This document shows positions 1 through 8,319 of a DNA stretch of 64,000 nucleotides, one piece after another. Every line of letters begins with the position of its first letter. The first letter of the stretch is position 1. A model generated the notes under the pieces. The model had not been told where the DNA came from. It did no database searches and worked only from the letters and a program-made list of their open reading frames with translations. The position numbers and the translations under genes were made by a program. Source of the DNA: Klebsiella terrigena (GTDB lineage Bacteria; Pseudomonadota; Gammaproteobacteria; Enterobacterales; Enterobacteriaceae); assembly GCF_006539725.1 (NCBI RefSeq), contig NZ_BJNO01000010.1:1-64000 (forward strand). The letters are read 5' to 3'.

Positions 1-633
1 GTGAGGGGGAGATGAATGTATGAGGCGATGAGTGCTTAACTGAATGGCATGATACGCGTTGAACGGGCTTTTTTACGTTTGTGGCCGGTGCGGGTGTTTG
101 TCAGTCAGGAGGCGTTCCGTTCACCGGACGTCTGGCCGAGAGCCAGAGCCCCGCTGCACGCCTTTTTTTCACAGAACGCTCTGCATGGCGGAGTCAGGAA
201 GGGTTGGTACTATGCGCGTTGAGCGGGGGCGCTATTCCAGCCGACTCGTTAAAAAGGCGCTGATCCCCGTTTCTATCCGCCTGTTTATCGTTTTGTGACA
301 TCTTCCATTGTATTTTTTTATATATGAACCGATCTTTTTTCGCGAAGCTTATGGATAATGGCAGCATTTTCCGCTGTGCGTTTTAACGTTCGCGCTATTA
401 ATCGCTCACATATTGGTCACATAGTAATAAATTTTGACCATTTGCCAGAATTGCTTATCACTACATGTTGAAAGGTATTAAGGCGTTTATGCTGGCTCAT
501 TGCCGGTAGCATAAATTTCTCTGCTGAAAATAGGCTCATGGAGTTTTTTTAATCTTTGCCTGCGGTTTCTCACCCCGGATGTAAAACCAGGTTGGCTGTA
601 TTGACGTTTTCCCATTCTGTTGACAGATTGTAG
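1..633. other. Non-coding AT-rich DNA upstream of the dpp operon
   Basis: No convincing gene is seen. Short open frames (for example 59-298 on the plus strand) have low-complexity, Arg/Ser-rich translations and no credible ribosome-binding site. Two near-copies of a 16-base sequence (52-67 and 212-227, 14 of 16 identical) are present. An AT-rich stretch around 293-322 has a TTGTGA/TTTATA promoter-like pair. In E. coli the dppA gene also has a long non-coding upstream region. Confidence 0.5.
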
Positions 634-798
634 GGCATGAGGGGCATTTCATGGAGAATCCGCACTGCAACTCAGTCGTTTTTGTGAAAGGAATCCCCAT
701 CTCTCTCAGCGCCCTCGGGCACAACCGACCAGACCGGGTAAAAAATAAATAAAGGTCTGGCGGAAATATGCAAACAACATCACATCTGGAGCAGAATA
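634..798 (+). promoter_or_regulatory. dppA leader with candidate GcvB sRNA target
   Basis: A TTGACA hexamer lies at 620-625, in the region where E. coli dppA transcription starts (a leader of about 165 nt is known there); no good -10 could be assigned. A small hairpin can form between AGACC 731-735 and GGTCT 754-758. Just before the start codon a CA-rich stretch, 770-784, is complementary to the GU-rich R1 region of GcvB RNA, which represses dppA in E. coli and Salmonella. It lies next to the Shine-Dalgarno GGAG (788-791), as expected for translational repression. The GcvB pairing is inferred from memory of the RNA sequence. Confidence 0.5.
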
Positions 799-2406
799 AT
801 GAGTATTTCCTTGAAAAAGTCAGGGATGCTGAAGCTTGGCCTGAGCCTGGTCGCTCTGACCGTTGCCGCAAGCGTACAAGCTAAGACCCTGGTTTACTGT
901 TCTGAAGGTTCGCCGGAAGGCTTTAACCCACAGCTATTCACCTCTGGTACCACCTATGACGCCAGCTCGGTGCCAATCTATAACCGCCTGGTAGAATTCA
1001 AAACCGGGACCACCGAAGTTATTCCTGGCCTGGCTGAAAAATGGGAAGTGAGCGAGGACGGTAAAACCTATACCTTCCACCTGCGTAAAGGCGTGAAGTG
1101 GCAGGACAATAAAGACTTTAAACCAACCCGCGATCTTAATGCCGATGACGTCGTGTTCTCATTCGATCGTCAGAAAAACGCGCAAAACCCGTACCATAAA
1201 GTCTCTGGCGGCAGCTATGAATACTTCGAAGGTATGGGCCTGCCGGACCTGATTAGCGAAGTGAAGAAAGTGGACGACAATACCGTCCAGTTCGTGCTGA
1301 CTCGTCCTGAATCTCCGTTCCTCGCCGACCTGGCGATGGACTTCGCCTCTATTCTGTCAAAAGAGTATGCTGACAACATGCTGAAAGCCGGCTCGCCGGA
1401 GAAAGTGGACCTCAACCCGATTGGTACCGGTCCGTTCCAGCTGCTGCAGTACCAGAAAGATTCGCGCATCCTCTACAAAGCCTTCCCGGGCTACTGGGGC
1501 ACCAAGCCGAAGATCGACCGCCTGGTCTTCTCTATCACGCCTGATGCCTCCGTGCGCTACGCCAAGCTGCAGAAAAATGAGTGCCAGATCATGCCGTATC
1601 CGAACCCGGCTGACATCGCGCGCATGAAAGAAGATAAAAATCTTACCCTGCTGGAGCAGCCGGGTCTGAACGTCGGCTACCTCTCGTTCAACACCGAGAA
1701 GAAGCCGCTGGATAATGTCAAAGTCCGTCAGGCTCTGACCTATGCGGTCAACAAAGAAGCGATCATCAAAGCCGTTTACCAGGGCGCAGGCCAGGCGGCG
1801 AAGAACCTGATTCCGCCGACCATGTGGGGCTATAACGACGACGTTAAAGACTACAGCTACGATCCGGAAAAAGCGAAAGCGCTGCTGAAAGAAGCCGGCA
1901 TGGAAAAAGGCTTCACCATCGACCTGTGGGCAATGCCGGTACAGCGTCCGTACAACCCGAACGCGCGCCGTATGGCTGAGATGATTCAGGCCGACTGGGC
2001 CAAAGTTGGCGTCCAGGCCAAGATCGTGACCTACGAGTGGGGCGAATACCTCAAGCGCGCGAAAGCGGGCGAGCATCAGACCGTGATGATGGGCTGGACC
2101 GGTGATAATGGGGATCCGGATAACTTCTTCGCGACGCTGTTCAGCTGCGCGGCGGCGAAAGACGGCTCCAACTACTCCCGCTGGTGCTACAAGCCGTTTG
2201 AAGATCTGATTCAGCCGGCTCGCGCAACCGACGACCATAACAAGCGTATTGAACTCTACAAACAGGCCCAGGTAGTGATGCACGATCAGGCTCCGGCGCT
2301 GATTATCGCTCACTCCACCGTATTTGAGCCGGTGCGTAAAGAAGTCAAAGGCTACGTGGTCGATCCGTTAGGCAAACACCACTTCGAAAACGTCTCAATC
2401 GAATAA
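799..2406 (+). CDS. dppA: Periplasmic dipeptide/haem-binding protein DppA
   Basis: Periplasmic solute-binding protein of the Dpp ABC importer. It captures di- and tripeptides (and haem in E. coli) and delivers them to DppBC. The 535-residue length equals E. coli DppA. Residues 1-28 form a signal peptide ending SVQA, with the mature protein starting at Lys29. The rest is a family 5 extracellular solute-binding fold. The ATG has GGAG seven bases upstream. First gene of dppABCDF. A 9-bp hairpin follows it, which would let dppA mRNA accumulate above the downstream genes. Candidate GcvB control lies in the leader. Confidence 0.97.
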   Translation: MSISLKKSGMLKLGLSLVALTVAASVQAKTLVYCSEGSPEGFNPQLFTSGTTYDASSVPIYNRLVEFKTGTTEVIPGLAEKWEVSEDGKTYTFHLRKGVKWQDNKDFKPTRDLNADDVVFSFDRQKNAQNPYHKVSGGSYEYFEGMGLPDLISEVKKVDDNTVQFVLTRPESPFLADLAMDFASILSKEYADNMLKAGSPEKVDLNPIGTGPFQLLQYQKDSRILYKAFPGYWGTKPKIDRLVFSITPDASVRYAKLQKNECQIMPYPNPADIARMKEDKNLTLLEQPGLNVGYLSFNTEKKPLDNVKVRQALTYAVNKEAIIKAVYQGAGQAAKNLIPPTMWGYNDDVKDYSYDPEKAKALLKEAGMEKGFTIDLWAMPVQRPYNPNARRMAEMIQADWAKVGVQAKIVTYEWGEYLKRAKAGEHQTVMMGWTGDNGDPDNFFATLFSCAAAKDGSNYSRWCYKPFEDLIQPARATDDHNKRIELYKQAQVVMHDQAPALIIAHSTVFEPVRKEVKGYVVDPLGKHHFENVSIE

Positions 2407-2421
2407 TAAACAGTGTGGTCC

Positions 2422-2444
2422 CCCTCTCCCTTCCCGGGAGAGGG
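2422..2444 (+). repeat. Intercistronic hairpin between dppA and dppB
   Basis: CCCTCTCCC (2422-2430) and GGGAGAGGG (2436-2444) make a perfect 9-bp stem with a 5-base loop. There is no T run, so it is more likely an mRNA-stabilising or partial-termination structure than a full terminator. The position suits the common case where the binding protein is made in excess over the membrane components. Confidence 0.65.
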
Positions 2445-2512
2445 AATTGACAATTGTGAGCAATGCAGACGTCCTGTCACCAGGCAGAACGTCACTATAG
2501 AGAATCCGGGTT

Positions 2513-3532
2513 ATGTTGCAGTTCATCCTCCGACGTTTGGGACTTGTCATCCCGACATTTATCGGTATTACCCTTCTCACCTTTGCCTTTGTGCATATGA
2601 TCCCCGGTGACCCGGTGATGATTATGGCGGGCGAACGTGGTATTTCCCCTGAACGTCACGCTCAGCTGCTGGCCGAAATGGGCCTTGATAAGCCGATGTG
2701 GCAGCAGTATGTCCACTATATCTGGGGCGTGCTGCACGGCGATTTAGGCATCTCGCTGAAAAGCCGTATTCCGGTATGGGAAGAGTTTGTGCCGCGCTTT
2801 AAGGCCACGATGGAGCTGGGCGTCTGCGCGATGATTTTCGCCGTCGTCGTCGGTATTCCGGTTGGCGTACTGGCTGCGGTAAAACGCGGTTCTATCTTCG
2901 ATCACACCTCCGTTGGCCTCGCGCTGACCGGCTACTCCATGCCTATCTTCTGGTGGGGCATGATGCTGATTATGCTGGTCTCGGTGCAGCTTAACCTGAC
3001 GCCGGTCTCCGGGCGTATCAGCGATACCGTATTCCTTGACGATACCCTGCCGCTGACCGGCTTCATGCTGATCGACACCGCTATCTGGGGCGAACCGGGC
3101 GACTTTATCGATGCCGTGATGCATATGATCCTGCCCGCCGTGGTGCTGGGCACCATTCCGCTGGCGGTGATTGTGCGTATGACCCGCTCGTCGATGCTGG
3201 AAGTGCTGGGTGAGGACTATATCCGTACCGCGCGCGCCAAAGGCTTGACCCGGATGCGCGTCATTGTGGTCCACGCGCTGCGTAACGCGATGCTGCCGGT
3301 TGTCACGGTCATCGGTCTGCAGGTGGGCACGCTGCTGGCGGGCGCCATTCTGACCGAAACTATCTTCTCCTGGCCCGGCTTAGGGCGCTGGCTCATCGAC
3401 GCGCTGCAGCGCCGCGATTATCCGGTAGTGCAGGGCGGCGTTCTGCTGGTAGCGACGATGATTATCCTCGTCAACCTGCTGGTCGATCTGCTGTACGGCG
3501 TGGTGAACCCGCGTATTCGGCATAGGAAGTAA
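2513..3532 (+). CDS. dppB: Dipeptide ABC transporter permease DppB
   Basis: Inner-membrane permease of the Dpp importer. The 339-residue protein begins with the membrane segment typical of the OppB/DppB family (LRRLGLVIPTF, residues 6-16) and has several further hydrophobic helices. The ABC-permease loop signature is visible near residues 238-262 (DYIRTARAKGL, then HALRNAMLPVV), where the ATPases dock. It pairs with DppC, whose gene follows after 9 bases. Confidence 0.96.
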   Translation: MLQFILRRLGLVIPTFIGITLLTFAFVHMIPGDPVMIMAGERGISPERHAQLLAEMGLDKPMWQQYVHYIWGVLHGDLGISLKSRIPVWEEFVPRFKATMELGVCAMIFAVVVGIPVGVLAAVKRGSIFDHTSVGLALTGYSMPIFWWGMMLIMLVSVQLNLTPVSGRISDTVFLDDTLPLTGFMLIDTAIWGEPGDFIDAVMHMILPAVVLGTIPLAVIVRMTRSSMLEVLGEDYIRTARAKGLTRMRVIVVHALRNAMLPVVTVIGLQVGTLLAGAILTETIFSWPGLGRWLIDALQRRDYPVVQGGVLLVATMIILVNLLVDLLYGVVNPRIRHRK

Positions 3533-3541
3533 GGGGCCATC

Positions 3542-4444
3542 ATGTCACAAGTTACTGAAAATAAAGTTGTCGCCGCACCGGTGCCAATGACCCCGCTGCA
3601 GGAGTTCTGGCACTATTTCAAACGCAACAAGGGCGCGGTTGTCGGCCTGGTGTACGTGGCGATCATGATTATCATCGCCGTATTTGCCAACTTCCTGGCA
3701 CCGTATAACCCGGCAGACCAGTTCCGCGACGTGCTGCTGGCGCCGCCGGCCTGGCAGGAAGGCGGGAGCTTCGCGCACCTGCTGGGTACCGACGACGTGG
3801 GCCGCGATATCCTGTCGCGCCTGATGTACGGCGCCCGCCTGTCGCTGCTGGTCGGCTGCCTGGTGGTCGTGCTGTCGCTGATCCTCGGCGTGGTGCTTGG
3901 CCTGGTAGCGGGCTATTTTGGCGGGGTGGCTGATTCCATCATCATGCGCATCGTCGATATCATGCTGGCGCTGCCAAGCCTGCTGCTGGCGCTGGTGCTG
4001 GTGGCTATCTTCGGCCCGTCGATTGTCAACGCCTCCCTGGCGCTCACCTTTGTCGCCCTGCCGCACTACGTGCGTCTGACCCGCGCGGCGGTGATGGTTG
4101 AGGTGAATCGCGACTACGTCACCGCTTCGCGCGTGGCGGGGGCGGGAGCGCTGCGTCAGATGTTCGTCAATATTCTGCCTAACTGCCTGGCGCCGCTGAT
4201 TGTTCAGGCCTCGCTGGGCTTCTCTAACGCCATTCTCGACATGGCCGCTCTTGGCTTCCTTGGCATGGGTGCGCAGCCGCCGACACCGGAGTGGGGCACC
4301 ATGCTCTCCGATGTGCTGCAGTTCGCGCAGAGCGCCTGGTGGGTCGTCACCTTCCCGGGTGTCGCGATCCTGCTGACGGTGCTGGCATTTAACCTGATGG
4401 GCGACGGTCTGCGTGACGCGCTCGATCCCAAACTGAAGCAGTAA
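3542..4444 (+). CDS. dppC: Dipeptide ABC transporter permease DppC
   Basis: Second permease of the Dpp importer, 300 residues. It has the soluble N-terminal leader and first helix of the OppC/DppC family ([15 protein letters not shown]), the [19 protein letters not shown] motif in the periplasmic loop, and the permease signature [15 protein letters not shown] near residues 190-205. The start codon is preceded by AAGGGG. Translation is probably coupled to dppB (9-base gap) and dppD (10-base gap). Confidence 0.96.
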   Translation: MSQVTENKVVAAPVPMTPLQEFWHYFKRNKGAVVGLVYVAIMIIIAVFANFLAPYNPADQFRDVLLAPPAWQEGGSFAHLLGTDDVGRDILSRLMYGARLSLLVGCLVVVLSLILGVVLGLVAGYFGGVADSIIMRIVDIMLALPSLLLALVLVAIFGPSIVNASLALTFVALPHYVRLTRAAVMVEVNRDYVTASRVAGAGALRQMFVNILPNCLAPLIVQASLGFSNAILDMAALGFLGMGAQPPTPEWGTMLSDVLQFAQSAWWVVTFPGVAILLTVLAFNLMGDGLRDALDPKLKQ

Positions 4445-4454
4445 GAGGTTCGAG

Positions 4455-5438
4455 ATGGCGTTATTGAATGTTGATAAATTATCGGTGCACTTCGGCGACG
4501 AAGGGACGCCGTTCCGCGCCGTAGACCGCGTGAGCTACAGCGTAAATCAGGGCGAAGTGGTGGGCATTGTCGGTGAATCCGGCTCCGGTAAATCGGTGAG
4601 CTCGCTGGCGATTATGGGGCTGATCGATTACCCCGGCCGGGTGATGGCGGACAAGCTGGAGTTTAACGGCCGCGATCTGAAGCGTATCTCCGAGAAAGAG
4701 CGCCGCCAGCTGGTGGGCGCCGAAGTGGCGATGATCTTCCAGGACCCGATGACCAGCCTCAACCCGTGCTATACCGTGGGCTACCAGATTATGGAAGCCA
4801 TCAAGGTGCACCAGGGCGGCAATAAAAAAACGCGCGTTCAGCGGGCGATTGACCTGCTGACGCTGGTGGGCATTCCCGATCCGGCATCGCGCCTCGACGT
4901 CTATCCGCACCAGCTCTCCGGCGGGATGAGCCAGCGCGTGATGATTGCGATGGCGATTGCCTGTCGGCCCAAGCTGCTGATTGCCGATGAGCCAACCACC
5001 GCGCTGGATGTCACCATCCAGGCGCAGATCATCGAGCTGCTGCTGGATCTGCAGCAGAAAGAGAATATGGCGCTGGTGCTGATTACTCACGATCTGGCGC
5101 TGGTGGCCGAAGCGGCGCACAAAATTATCGTGATGTACGCCGGTCAGGTTGTGGAAGCCGGCGACGCGAAGGATATCTTCCGCGCGCCGCGCCATCCGTA
5201 TACCCAGGCGCTGCTGCGCGCGCTGCCGGAGTTTGCCCAGGATAAGGCGCGGCTGGCGTCGCTGCCGGGCGTGGTTCCGGGGAAATATGACCGCCCGAAC
5301 GGCTGCCTGCTCAATCCGCGCTGCCCGTATGCCACGGACCGCTGCCGCAGCGAAGAGCCAGAACTGAACCTGGTGGACCACGGACGTCAGTCCAAATGCC
5401 ACTTCCCACTCGATGATGCCGGGAGGCCAACCCTATGA
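4455..5438 (+). CDS. dppD: Dipeptide ABC transporter ATPase DppD
   Basis: Cytoplasmic ATP-hydrolysing subunit, 327 residues. Walker A is GESGSGKS near residues 40-47, the ABC signature is LSGGMSQR near 154-161, and Walker B is LLIADEP near 175-181. A conserved His follows in LITHDL. The C-terminal oligopeptide-transporter extension carries a Cys-rich motif ([14 protein letters not shown]) that binds an iron-sulfur cluster in some family members. Its last four bases overlap the dppF start (ATGA), indicating coupled translation. Confidence 0.96.
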   Translation: MALLNVDKLSVHFGDEGTPFRAVDRVSYSVNQGEVVGIVGESGSGKSVSSLAIMGLIDYPGRVMADKLEFNGRDLKRISEKERRQLVGAEVAMIFQDPMTSLNPCYTVGYQIMEAIKVHQGGNKKTRVQRAIDLLTLVGIPDPASRLDVYPHQLSGGMSQRVMIAMAIACRPKLLIADEPTTALDVTIQAQIIELLLDLQQKENMALVLITHDLALVAEAAHKIIVMYAGQVVEAGDAKDIFRAPRHPYTQALLRALPEFAQDKARLASLPGVVPGKYDRPNGCLLNPRCPYATDRCRSEEPELNLVDHGRQSKCHFPLDDAGRPTL

Positions 5439-6448
5439 GTACCGAACAGGCCACCGCGCAACAGCTTCTGTTGCAGGCCATCGATCTGAAAAAATACTAC
5501 CCGGTGAAGAAGGGGATATTTTCCCCTGAAAGGCTGGTTAAGGCGCTGGACGGCGTCTCCTTTACCCTCGAACGCGGCAAAACGCTGGCGGTGGTAGGGG
5601 AGTCAGGCTGCGGGAAATCTACCCTCGGCCGCCTGCTGACGATGATTGAAATCCCGACCGGCGGCGAACTGTACTACCAGGGACAGGATCTGCTGAAGCA
5701 CGATCCCCAGGCCCAGAGCCTGCGTCGGCAGAAAATCCAGATTGTGTTCCAGAACCCGTACGGTTCGCTGAACCCGCGTAAAAAGGTGGGGCAGATTCTG
5801 GAAGAGCCGCTGCAGATCAACACGTCGCTGAGCAAGGCGGAGCGTCGCGAAAAGGCGCTGGCGATGATGGCGAAAGTGGGGCTGAAAACCGAGCACTACG
5901 ATCGCTATCCGCATATGTTCTCCGGCGGCCAGCGTCAGCGTATTGCCATCGCCCGTGGTTTGATGCTCGACCCGGACGTGGTGATTGCCGATGAGCCAGT
6001 CTCCGCGCTGGACGTGTCGGTGCGCGCGCAGGTGCTGAACCTGATGATGGACCTGCAGCAGGATCTGGGGCTCTCCTACGTGTTTATCTCCCACGATCTG
6101 TCGGTTGTTGAGCACATCGCCGATGAGGTGATGGTGATGTATCTCGGGCGCTGCGTAGAGAAAGGTTCGAAAGAGCAGATCTTCAGCAACCCGCAGCATC
6201 CGTACACCCAGGCGCTGCTGTCGGCCACCCCGCGTCTGAATCCGGACGATCGCCGGGAGCGCATTAAGCTGACCGGCGAGCTGCCAAGCCCGCTGAATCC
6301 GCCGCCGGGCTGCGCGTTTAACGCCCGCTGCCGCCGTCGCTTCGGCCCGTGCACCCAGCTGCAGCCGCAGCTGAAGGAGTACGGCGGTCAGCTGGTGGCC
6401 TGCTTTGCCGTTGACCAGGACGAAAACCAGGAAAAACGCCCGGTGTAA
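5435..6448 (+). CDS. dppF: Dipeptide ABC transporter ATPase DppF
   Basis: Second ATPase of the importer, 337 residues. Walker A GESGCGKS is near residues 54-61, the signature FSGGQRQR near 162-169, and Walker B VVIADEP near 183-189. The C-terminal oligopeptide/dipeptide domain has [14 protein letters not shown]. It forms a heterodimer with DppD. It ends the operon; an 11-bp hairpin lies just downstream. Confidence 0.96.
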   Translation: MSTEQATAQQLLLQAIDLKKYYPVKKGIFSPERLVKALDGVSFTLERGKTLAVVGESGCGKSTLGRLLTMIEIPTGGELYYQGQDLLKHDPQAQSLRRQKIQIVFQNPYGSLNPRKKVGQILEEPLQINTSLSKAERREKALAMMAKVGLKTEHYDRYPHMFSGGQRQRIAIARGLMLDPDVVIADEPVSALDVSVRAQVLNLMMDLQQDLGLSYVFISHDLSVVEHIADEVMVMYLGRCVEKGSKEQIFSNPQHPYTQALLSATPRLNPDDRRERIKLTGELPSPLNPPPGCAFNARCRRRFGPCTQLQPQLKEYGGQLVACFAVDQDENQEKRPV

Positions 6449-6455
6449 TGACCCC

Positions 6456-6490
6456 GCTGCTGCCGAAGGACAAATGCTGTCGGCAGCAGC
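6456..6490 (+). terminator. Probable dpp operon terminator
   Basis: GCTGCTGCCGA (6456-6466) pairs perfectly with TCGGCAGCAGC (6480-6490), giving an 11-bp stem with a 13-base loop, eight bases after the dppF stop. There is no immediate T run; a T6 tract comes only at 6509-6514. It may therefore be weak or Rho-assisted. Confidence 0.55.
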
Positions 6491-6933
6491 CTATTGCCCT
6501 GCTTCCCCTTTTTTGCGCCGAAAAAGGCGCCCTCTGTTCTTAGAAGAATCAGTCATTCGACTTATATATAGAGCGCCATAAAAAGTCTAAAATATATAAT
6601 ACGGCGTCAATTTAATGCTTATTGTGCTTATCACAGATTGAAGGTCGGAATAAAAAACTGGTTATTTTCATTGGTGAGGTGAATGTGAACTGCGCCTTAA
6701 GATACCTCCTAAAAAATGGAGCTATCATTTCAGATAAGAAGTGATAGGGTAACCGCATAACTATCAGTGCATTAAAGCCACTCGAACCCATATCCAGATA
6801 AAAGCCGTCGCATAGCCGATCGTCCTGATCAACTTAACTTTATGAAAAACAATAAAATACACTATGCTCTAGAAGTATAGGGTCCAAATAAAAACAGCTA
6901 AAATATAATGAATTTAAAATCATGGGGTTATCT
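6491..6933 (+). promoter_or_regulatory. AT-rich control region of the first cellulose operon
   Basis: A gene-free stretch of about 440 bases, much more AT-rich than its surroundings. It contains an inverted repeat, CTATCATTTC (6722-6731) and GAAGTGATAG (6738-6747): 10 positions, 9 Watson-Crick and one G:T, with a 6-base centre. It also has a short CTCC/GGAG hairpin (6706-6721) and a weak promoter candidate with TATGCT at 6863-6868. GGGG at 6924-6927 is the ribosome-binding site for the ATG at 6934. No known c-di-GMP riboswitch pattern was recognised. Confidence 0.45.
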
Positions 6934-7506
6934 ATGAACCATTATGATGATTTGCAGCGCTTCAAGGAAAAGACTCGTACACAAAGTCTTCATTTCAAGG
7001 ACCTTTCATCACAGTCAGCCGCCCGGGAGCAGGGAGATTGGGTCATTCTCAATCAGCTTGCGCCTGGGGAAAAAGAATCCTCGCTGGCAATGGGAGGATC
7101 GGTCTCGCTACCTCTGCCGCAGCAGGTCCCCGCGGATACGTTTCTGTGGGTTGAGGCTGCTCCAGCGCAGGCCGCTCCCGAGCCAACTCCGCCGATCCTG
7201 ACGCCAGAGCCGACGCCCGCGGCTGCTGTCGTCGTGCCGGCTGCCGTTGCGCCGTCCCCGGTTGCCCAGGCCGCTGCCCCGGCGGAGGCGGTGCCGGCGA
7301 TCCCCGCTGCCGCACCAATCCCCGCCCCTGCACCGGCTACAGCGCCCGCGCCTTCAATGAGCCCGCCGCCATCCGCTGCGCCTCGTCCGCTGCCGGCCGC
7401 GGAAGGCTATGCGCACTTATTTGCGACGAAAGTCGCTGAACCTGCGGCTAAAGATAAAGATCAGCCGCTTAAATCTCTATTAGAAAGGATTGCGACATGC
7501 CGCTGA
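6934..7506 (+). CDS. bcsO: Proline-rich cellulose biosynthesis protein BcsO
   Basis: A 190-residue cytoplasmic protein with no signal peptide. The first 60 residues are mixed polar sequence. Residues about 70-155 are almost only Pro, Ala and Val with scattered Glu/Thr, so probably disordered. The last 35 residues return to normal composition (YAHLFATKV, then LKSLLERIATC). This architecture and the place at the head of a bcsQABCD operon fit BcsO, one of the proline-rich partners of BcsD in enterobacterial cellulose loci; BcsP or BcsH are the related alternatives. I chose the ATG at 6934 over 6922 because only 6934 has a ribosome-binding site (GGGG, 6 bases upstream). It overlaps bcsQ by 10 bases. 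Confidence 0.7.
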   Translation: MNHYDDLQRFKEKTRTQSLHFKDLSSQSAAREQGDWVILNQLAPGEKESSLAMGGSVSLPLPQQVPADTFLWVEAAPAQAAPEPTPPILTPEPTPAAAVVVPAAVAPSPVAQAAAPAEAVPAIPAAAPIPAPAPATAPAPSMSPPPSAAPRPLPAAEGYAHLFATKVAEPAAKDKDQPLKSLLERIATCR

Positions 7507-8300
7507 TTTGCGTGTGTTCTCCAAAAGGCGGCGTAGGAAAAACGACCCTCGCAGCAAATCTGGCCTACTCGCTGGCGCGCGCGGGTAGCAAAGTCCTGGC
7601 ACTGGATTTTGACGTCCAGAATGCGCTGCGCCTGCATTTTGGCGTCCCGCTTAGCGATGAGCGCGGGTACGTGGCGAAGTCGCTCGAGCTGCACGACTGG
7701 AGCCAGTGCGTGCTCAGCGCGGGCAGCAATATCTTCGTGCTGCCCTATGGTGACGTCACCGAAAAGCAGCGTCAGGCGTTTGACGAACGGCTCGCCAGCG
7801 ATCCGCATTTCCTGACGCGCGGGCTGTCGGCGCTGCTCAACTACCCGGGACTGATTATTATCGCCGATATGCCGCCGGGTCCCTCCGCGGCGCTGACGGC
7901 GTTAACGCCGCTGGCAGACCTGCATCTGGTGCCGCTGCTGGCGGACACCGCCTCGATGTCAACGCTATCCCATGTGGAAAAGCAGCGTTTAACCGGCGGT
8001 GAACTCAATCACAAGCTCGGACACTTTTTCGTGATAAACCAGAGCGATACTCGCCGCCAGGTGAGTCGCGACGTGGTTGCGTTAATGGAGGAGAAGCTGA
8101 GCGACCGCCTGCTGGGCATTATCCACCGTGATGAAAGCGTCGTAGAGGCAAATGCTTCCCAAAAGTCGATTCTCGACTTTAGTTCATCCTCTGCAGCCGC
8201 CTTTGATATTGAAATCATTGCAAAAAAAATCTCTGCGCTGTTGGGTATCAATATTGGCGACGGCACGGTGCACAGCCAGCCTCGCATGTCAGGGCTTTAA
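7497..8300 (+). CDS. bcsQ: Cellulose-associated MinD/ParA-type ATPase BcsQ (first locus)
   Basis: SIMIBI-class ATPase of 267 residues that in E. coli is needed for cellulose secretion and assembly at the pole. The deviant Walker A is canonical, KGGVGKTT at residues 10-17, and the switch/Walker B strand is IIIADMPPG. It differs clearly from the second BcsQ at 22215, which lacks the P-loop Lys, so the two are distinct lineages rather than a recent duplication. The start overlaps the end of bcsO, and bcsA begins 19 bases after its stop. Confidence 0.9.
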   Translation: MPLICVCSPKGGVGKTTLAANLAYSLARAGSKVLALDFDVQNALRLHFGVPLSDERGYVAKSLELHDWSQCVLSAGSNIFVLPYGDVTEKQRQAFDERLASDPHFLTRGLSALLNYPGLIIIADMPPGPSAALTALTPLADLHLVPLLADTASMSTLSHVEKQRLTGGELNHKLGHFFVINQSDTRRQVSRDVVALMEEKLSDRLLGIIHRDESVVEANASQKSILDFSSSSAAAFDIEIIAKKISALLGINIGDGTVHSQPRMSGL

Positions 8301-8319
8301 CTTATTGCAGGGCTGCTGA

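Noticed and set aside
59-298. A 79-codon open frame upstream of dppA
   Set aside because: No ribosome-binding site, odd composition, overlaps another frame of equal quality, and no recognisable family.
2446-2465. lac-operator-like sequence (AATTGTGAGC) after the dppA hairpin
   Set aside because: Only one half-site matches, it lies inside an operon, and nothing else suggests LacI control.
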